From Solirubrobacterales bacterium (GTDB lineage: Bacteria; Actinomycetota; Thermoleophilia; Solirubrobacterales; Solirubrobacteraceae), in the NCBI GenBank assembly GCA_015655225.1, contig JAATFK010000630.1:1-8915 (forward strand): a stretch of 8,915 bases of DNA. Direction: 5' to 3'. Shown piece by piece: positions 5,674 through 8,915 of this stretch. Made by a program: the position numbers and the translations under genes. The stretch's first letter is position 1; each line of letters begins with the position of its first letter. The notes under the pieces were generated by a model. That model was not told the origin of the DNA. It ran no database searches and worked only from the letters and a program-made list of their open reading frames with translations.

Positions 5674-6612
5674 ATGCGCGCCGCCACCATCCGCGACGGG
5701 AAGATCGTCTTCGAGACCCACCCCGATCCCGTCCCCGGCGCCGGCGAGCTGCTCGTCCACGTCCGCGGCGCCGGCCTCAACGGCGCCGACATGCACCAGC
5801 TGCGCGGCCTCTACCCCGCCCCGGCCGGCTCGCCGCAGGACATCCCCGGGATGGAGATCGCCGGCGAGGTCGTCGGCCACGGCCCCGGCGCGACCCGCTT
5901 CGCCCACGGCGACCGCGTCATGTCGATCGTCGGCGGCGGCGGCCAGGCGGAGCTGATCACGGTCCACGAGCGGCTGCTGATCCCGGTCCCCGACGCCCTC
6001 GACTGGCCCGAGGCTGGCGGCTTCCCGGAGGTCTTCACGACCGCCTACGACGCGCTCTTCACCCAGGCCGGGCTGAGCGGCGGCGAGCGCCTGCTCGTCC
6101 ACGGCGGCGCCGGCGGCGTCGGCACCGCCGCGATCCAGCTCGGTCGCGCGGTCGGCGCGCGCGTCACCGCCACGGTCCGCAACCCCGACTCACGCGATGC
6201 CGTCGCCGCCCTCGGGGCGACCGTGATCCCGACCGAGGGATTCGCCGAGCACGGCCCCTTCGACGTGATCCTCGAACTGGTCGGCGCGCCCAACCTCGAT
6301 CCCGACATGGACGCCCTCGCGACGAACGGCCGCATCGCCGTGATCGGGATCGGCGGCGGCGCCCACGGCGAGCTGAACCTCGGCAAGCTGCTCGTCAAGC
6401 GCGCCCGCATCCACGGCTCCACGCTGCGCGTCCGGCCGCTGGAGGAGAAGGCGCTGACGGCGCGGCTGATCGAGCGCCACGTGCTGCCGTTCGTCGCCGC
6501 CGGAACAGTCCGCGTCCCGATCGCCGAGACCTTCCCGCTCGCCGAGACGGCCGCCGCCTACGCCTACTTCGCCGCCGGCGGCAAGGTCGGCAAGGTCATC
6601 GTCCTGCCGTAA
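5674..6612 (+). CDS. NAD(P)H-dependent quinone oxidoreductase, MDR superfamily, PIG3-like
   Basis: This 312-residue zinc-free medium-chain dehydrogenase/reductase would pass two electrons from NAD(P)H to a quinone or enone in the cytosol. An N-terminal GroES-like domain covers about 1-115 (GLNGADMHQLRGLY at 35-48, IPGMEIAGEVV at 57-67, GDRV at 79-82). The Rossmann domain carries the dinucleotide motif GGAGGVG (144-150). The end, GSTLRVRPLEEKALTARLIE (248-267), is the signature I associate with the PIG3/TIGR02824 group. There are no zinc-binding Cys/His clusters. The length is slightly below the usual 320-330. The start follows a leaderless-type -10 box. It diverges from the hydrolase and may share regulatory repeats with it. 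It ends 5 bp from the opposing pepT stop. All Arg codons checked are CGN, with none AGA. The family is secure; the substrate is unknown. Confidence 0.9.
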   Translation: MRAATIRDGKIVFETHPDPVPGAGELLVHVRGAGLNGADMHQLRGLYPAPAGSPQDIPGMEIAGEVVGHGPGATRFAHGDRVMSIVGGGGQAELITVHERLLIPVPDALDWPEAGGFPEVFTTAYDALFTQAGLSGGERLLVHGGAGGVGTAAIQLGRAVGARVTATVRNPDSRDAVAALGATVIPTEGFAEHGPFDVILELVGAPNLDPDMDALATNGRIAVIGIGGGAHGELNLGKLLVKRARIHGSTLRVRPLEEKALTARLIERHVLPFVAAGTVRVPIAETFPLAETAAAYAYFAAGGKVGKVIVLP

Positions 6613-6617
6613 GGCCG

Positions 6618-7919
6618 TCAGGCCGGCGCGGCCGCCTGCGGCCGGAAGCGCTCCGTCGTCCAGGTCTCGGCGAGCCGCACGAGCGTCGCCGCCGACGCCG
6701 CCATGTCCTGCACCGAGGCCCACTCGCGCACCGAGTGGTACTCGTGACCGCCGGTGAAGAGGTTCGGCGTCGGCAGCCCGCGCGCGGAGATCAGGGAGCC
6801 GTCGGTGCCGCCGCGGATCGGGACGCGCAGCGGCTCGATCCCCTCCGCCCGCAGCGCCGCCTCGGCCGCCTCGACGACCTGCGGGAACTGCTCCACGAAG
6901 CGGCGCATGTTCGGATATTGCGGTCGCACGTCGACCTCGACGCGCGCGCGCGGCTCGGTCGCCGCGACCTCCTCAGCGGTCCGGCGCAGCAGCGCGACGT
7001 GCTCGTCCAGCAGGTCGTCGTCGAAGTCGCGCACGATCAGCTGGATCGTCGCCTCCTGCGCGCTGCCGTCGAACGCGATCGGGTGGATGAAGCCGTCGCG
7101 CCCCGAGGTCGTCTCCGGCGTGAGCCGGTCCGACGGCAGCGCCGCGACGATCCGCGCCGCGATCCGCAGCGCGTTGACGAGCTTGCCGGTCGCGAAGCCG
7201 GGGTGGACGTCGTGCCCCGTCACCGTGATCGTCGCGCTCGCGGCCGTGAACGTCTCGTCCTGCAGCTCCCCGCGCGTCGAGCCGTCGACCGTGTAGGCGC
7301 CGCGCGCCCCGAACGTCTCGACCGGGAAGTGCAGCGAGCCGATCCCGATCTCCTCGTCGGGCGTGAAGCCGACGCGGATCGTCGGGCGCGGCAGCTCCGG
7401 GTGCGCGACGAGATACGCGACCGCCGCCATGATCTCGGCGACGCCGGCCTTGTCGTCGGCGCCCAGCAGCGTGTCGCCGCTGGAGGAGACGAGGTCGTGC
7501 CCGACCGCCTCGCGCAGCTCCGGCATCCGCTCGGGATCGAGCACCGTGCCGCCGCGCGGCAGCTCGATCACGCCGCCGTCGTAGTCGCGGTGGACGATCG
7601 GCTCGACGCCGACCGCCGGCGCGTCCGGGCTCACGTCGACGTGCGCCAGCAGCCCGATCGTCTCGACCGGCCCGTCGACCGTGGCCGGCAGCGTCGCGAA
7701 GACGAAGCCCTGCTCCTCGTCGAGCGCGGCGTCGGTCAGCCCGAGGCCGTGCAGCTCCTCGATCAGCAGGTGCAGCAGGTCGAGCTGGCCCGGCGTGCTC
7801 GGGTGCCGCGTGCCGTCGCTGCCGCGGTCGGACTGCGTGTCGACGCGCGCGTAGCGGATCAGGCGCGCGACCACGTCGGGTGCCAGCTGCTCCGCCAGCT
7901 CGGAGGTGAAGTGGGCCAT
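6618..7919 (-). CDS. pepT: Tripeptide aminopeptidase PepT (M20B)
   Basis: This 433-residue cytosolic di-zinc enzyme removes the N-terminal residue from tripeptides in the last steps of protein turnover. The M20 metal ligands and catalytic residues are in place: His93 and Asp95 in LLAHVDVSPDA, bridging Asp155 in GADDKAG, Glu189/Glu190 in TPDEEIG, Asp212 in VDG, and His395 in GGHEYHSVREW. GGTDGS (370-375) is also typical, and the dimerisation domain lies between about 215 and 330. The length is close to E. coli PepT (about 408) with short extra tails. ATG 7919 is supported by AGGAGG 8 nt upstream. It is the last gene of a minus-strand run, 16 bp after the CoA-binding gene, so co-transcription is likely. 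The final codons (RPQAAAPA) contain a GC-rich inverted repeat. Confidence 0.95.
   Translation of the reverse strand: MAHFTSELAEQLAPDVVARLIRYARVDTQSDRGSDGTRHPSTPGQLDLLHLLIEELHGLGLTDAALDEEQGFVFATLPATVDGPVETIGLLAHVDVSPDAPAVGVEPIVHRDYDGGVIELPRGGTVLDPERMPELREAVGHDLVSSSGDTLLGADDKAGVAEIMAAVAYLVAHPELPRPTIRVGFTPDEEIGIGSLHFPVETFGARGAYTVDGSTRGELQDETFTAASATITVTGHDVHPGFATGKLVNALRIAARIVAALPSDRLTPETTSGRDGFIHPIAFDGSAQEATIQLIVRDFDDDLLDEHVALLRRTAEEVAATEPRARVEVDVRPQYPNMRRFVEQFPQVVEAAEAALRAEGIEPLRVPIRGGTDGSLISARGLPTPNLFTGGHEYHSVREWASVQDMAASAATLVRLAETWTTERFRPQAAAPA
6629..6644. terminator. GC-rich inverted repeat at the pepT 3' end (weak)
   Basis: CGGCCGC (6629-6635) and GCGGCCG (6638-6644) are exact inverse complements, and the hairpin lies in the last pepT codons. 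It is 16 bp beyond the convergent oxidoreductase stop and could serve both genes. There is no T-tract, and the Ala/Pro codons make chance pairing plausible. Confidence 0.25.
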
Positions 7920-7927
7920 GGAACGTG

Positions 7928-7933
7928 CCTCCT
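7928..7933 (-). promoter_or_regulatory. Shine-Dalgarno AGGAGG of pepT
   Basis: A consensus AGGAGG lies 8 nt before the pepT ATG and only 2 bp after the stop of the upstream CoA-binding gene. This arrangement favours translational coupling within one message. Confidence 0.8.
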
Positions 7934-7935
7934 GG

Positions 7936-8370
7936 TCAGATCGAGAGCCGGCGCAGTTCGATCGCCGGGCAGCGATCCATGATGACGGTCAGCCCCGCCG
8001 CGCGCCCGCGGGCGGCCGCCGCCTCGTCCACCACGCCGAGCTGGAGCCACGCGACCGGCGCGCCGAGCGCGATCGCCTCGTCCACGTGCGCGCCCGCCTC
8101 TTCGCTGCGGCGGAAGACGTCGACCACGTCGATCGCCTCCACGTCGGGCGACGCGGCCGCGGCGGCGAGCGTTGGGTAGGCGCGCTCGCCCAGCACCGCC
8201 TCCGCGCGCGGCGTGATCGGGACGATCCGGTTGCCGCGCGCCTGCAGCAGCGCGGCGATCCGGTGGCTGTCGCGCGTCGGCGTCGGCGAGCAGCCGACGA
8301 CCGCCCACGTGCGGGGCGTCGCGAGCAGCGCGCGCAGCTCCTCGTCGGGTGGATTCTCGAAGCGGTCCAT
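7936..8370 (-). CDS. CoA-binding protein, YccU-like (CoA_binding_2)
   Basis: This small, 144-residue, single-domain Rossmann-fold protein is related to the CoA-binding domain of succinyl-CoA synthetase. Visible signatures are VVGCSP (24-29) followed by RDSHRIA, a strand VPITP (50-54), IDVVDVFRR (80-88), the WLQLGV segment (108-113) and MDRCPAIE (131-138), which is close to the family's C-terminal signature. These proteins bind CoA or a related nucleotide; no enzyme activity is established for most, and the physiological role is unclear. The frame also allows GTG starts at 8376 and 8373, but ATG 8370 is chosen because AGGA lies 8 nt upstream of it. It sits 45 bp downstream of the UDG-fold gene and 16 bp upstream of pepT on the same strand, probably in one operon. 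Confidence 0.88.
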   Translation of the reverse strand: MDRFENPPDEELRALLATPRTWAVVGCSPTPTRDSHRIAALLQARGNRIVPITPRAEAVLGERAYPTLAAAAASPDVEAIDVVDVFRRSEEAGAHVDEAIALGAPVAWLQLGVVDEAAAARGRAAGLTVIMDRCPAIELRRLSI

Positions 8371-8378
8371 CACCACCG

Positions 8379-8382
8379 TCCT
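8379..8382 (-). promoter_or_regulatory. Shine-Dalgarno AGGA deciding the CoA-binding gene start
   Basis: AGGA (within TAGGAC) ends 8 nt before ATG 8370. The upstream GTG at 8376 would be only 2 nt from it, which argues for the ATG. Confidence 0.45.
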
Positions 8383-8415
8383 ACCCCGCGAACGCGCCGA
8401 GCGACACGCACGGGC

Positions 8416-8915
8416 TCAGTAGGGCGGCAGGTCCCCGTACCAGTCGCCGAGCGTGCGGAACGAGCGCCAGAAGGCGCGCTTGGCGCCCTCCTCGTCGAGC
8501 GCCTCGTCGATGTTCGGCACGTAGAGCGCGTCGGTCGCCGGCGTCAGCGACTGGATCACGCCGGGCACCGGCTCCAGCTCGCGGCCAAGCGGCATCCCGA
8601 GGTCGTTGACGACCGCGAGCGCCTCCTCGCCCATCACGACGACGATCTTCGGCGCGACGATCGCCAGCTCCTCGACGAGCCGCGCGACGCACGCCGGGTC
8701 GGCCATCGTCGGGTCCTGCACCGGGCACTTGACGCAGAGCGTCCCGTAGACCGCGAGCGGGTCGATCGACAGCCGTCTGAGCGATCTCATCAGCGCCGCG
8801 CCGGAGCGGCCGTAGAAGGCGACGCCCTCCTCGACCTCCGAGGGGCGCGGCTGGTACTTGATCATGAAGATGTCGGCCTGCGGGTGGCCGGAGCCGAGCA
8901 CCGGCATCAACTGGC
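8416..8915 (-). CDS. Uracil-DNA-glycosylase-fold protein (family 4-like) with divergent active-site motifs; 5' end outside window
   Basis: The frame is open to the window edge. TTG 8910 and ATG 8907 are unlikely starts, because the family normally has a CxxC-type segment just before the visible QLMPVLGSGHPQAD. Counting from 8910, the visible 164 residues match the family-4 UDG core: FYGRSGAALMRSLRRLSID (32-50), VYGTLCVKCP (54-63), Cys74 in DPACVARL, and KIVVVMGEEAL (88-98). Cys62 and Cys74 could be two of the four Fe-S ligands, the other two lying outside the window. Two motifs are unlike canonical UDGs: the GEAPG loop is replaced by KYQPRPSEVEEG (18-29), and the HPS motif near the C-terminus by VPNID (131-135). 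Uracil excision is therefore doubtful. It may be a DNA-repair protein with another substrate or a non-catalytic homologue. It heads a likely operon with the CoA-binding gene and pepT. It uses AGA for two Arg (42, 45). Confidence 0.8.
   Translation of the reverse strand, partial: QLMPVLGSGHPQADIFMIKYQPRPSEVEEGVAFYGRSGAALMRSLRRLSIDPLAVYGTLCVKCPVQDPTMADPACVARLVEELAIVAPKIVVVMGEEALAVVNDLGMPLGRELEPVPGVIQSLTPATDALYVPNIDEALDEEGAKRAFWRSFRTLGDWYGDLPPY

Noticed and set aside
5547..5792. N-terminal extension of the hydrolase to 5792
   Set aside because: It is a low-complexity Pro/Ser/Arg extension that would overlap the divergent oxidoreductase start and promoter; ATG 5546 gives a normal hydrolase N-terminus.
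5541..7982. 813-residue plus-strand open frame
   Set aside because: It is Arg/Asp low-complexity shadow overlapping the oxidoreductase, pepT and part of the CoA-binding gene.
8905..8910. TTG 8910 or ATG 8907 as the true start of the UDG-fold gene
   Set aside because: The frame continues to the edge, and the family normally has a cysteine-containing segment just upstream, so the gene is treated as cut by the window.
1..8915. Defence, toxin-antitoxin, biosynthetic or mobile-element system
   Set aside because: No transposase, integrase, nuclease-effector, reverse transcriptase, NRPS/PKS or toxin-antitoxin pair was seen; the genes are housekeeping types.

Overview
The window is about 70-75% GC by eye and densely packed, and every gene looks chromosomal. 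Protein styles (a phasin-like protein ending in the YDEL-type C-terminal helix domain, a uracil-DNA-glycosylase-fold protein with a 'VLGSGHPQAD' lead-in, leaderless-type -10 boxes beside start codons) suggest a deep-branching actinobacterium of the Thermoleophilia/Solirubrobacterales type (Conexibacter, Solirubrobacter and relatives). That placement is inference from style, not from a search. I see no rRNA, tRNA, CRISPR array, insertion sequence, prophage or defence island.

Layout. 1-1052 (+): the 3' part of a gene running in from the left edge, with an Ala/Pro/Arg low-complexity, histone-H1-like stretch followed by a phasin-like helical domain. 1062-1110: a near-perfect 49-nt hairpin, very likely its terminator. 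1113-2609 (-): an M3-like HEGGH zinc metallopeptidase. It is divergent, by only 22 bp, from 2632-3996 (+), a TRAM-domain RNA m5U methyltransferase. 4070-4717 (+): a small secreted protein of unknown function, which converges with 4725-5546 (-), a lipase-like alpha/beta hydrolase. A 127-bp divergent intergenic region with an inverted repeat and a direct repeat separates the hydrolase from 5674-6612 (+), a PIG3-type quinone oxidoreductase. That gene converges with a minus-strand run: 8416-8915 (UDG-fold protein, cut by the window edge), 7936-8370 (YccU-like CoA-binding protein) and 6618-7919 (PepT tripeptidase).

How the genes relate. There is no obvious single pathway. The contents are housekeeping or general metabolism: RNA modification, peptide turnover (two unrelated peptidases), NAD(P)H-dependent reduction, a hydrolase and possible carbon-storage granule packaging. 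The only likely operon is UDG-fold / CoA-binding / pepT, with gaps of 45 and 16 bp. The neighbours form alternating divergent and convergent pairs with gaps of 5-60 bp.

The points most worth a second look are: (a) the UDG-fold protein, in which both catalytic motifs of family 4 appear replaced; (b) the m5U methyltransferase, which lacks the N-terminal Fe-S cysteines of the RlmD group; (c) the Arg-rich, AGA-coded basic domain of the phasin-like protein; and (d) the 3' hairpin whose G-U pairs work only in the plus-strand RNA. I did not find convincing evidence of a new multi-gene system.
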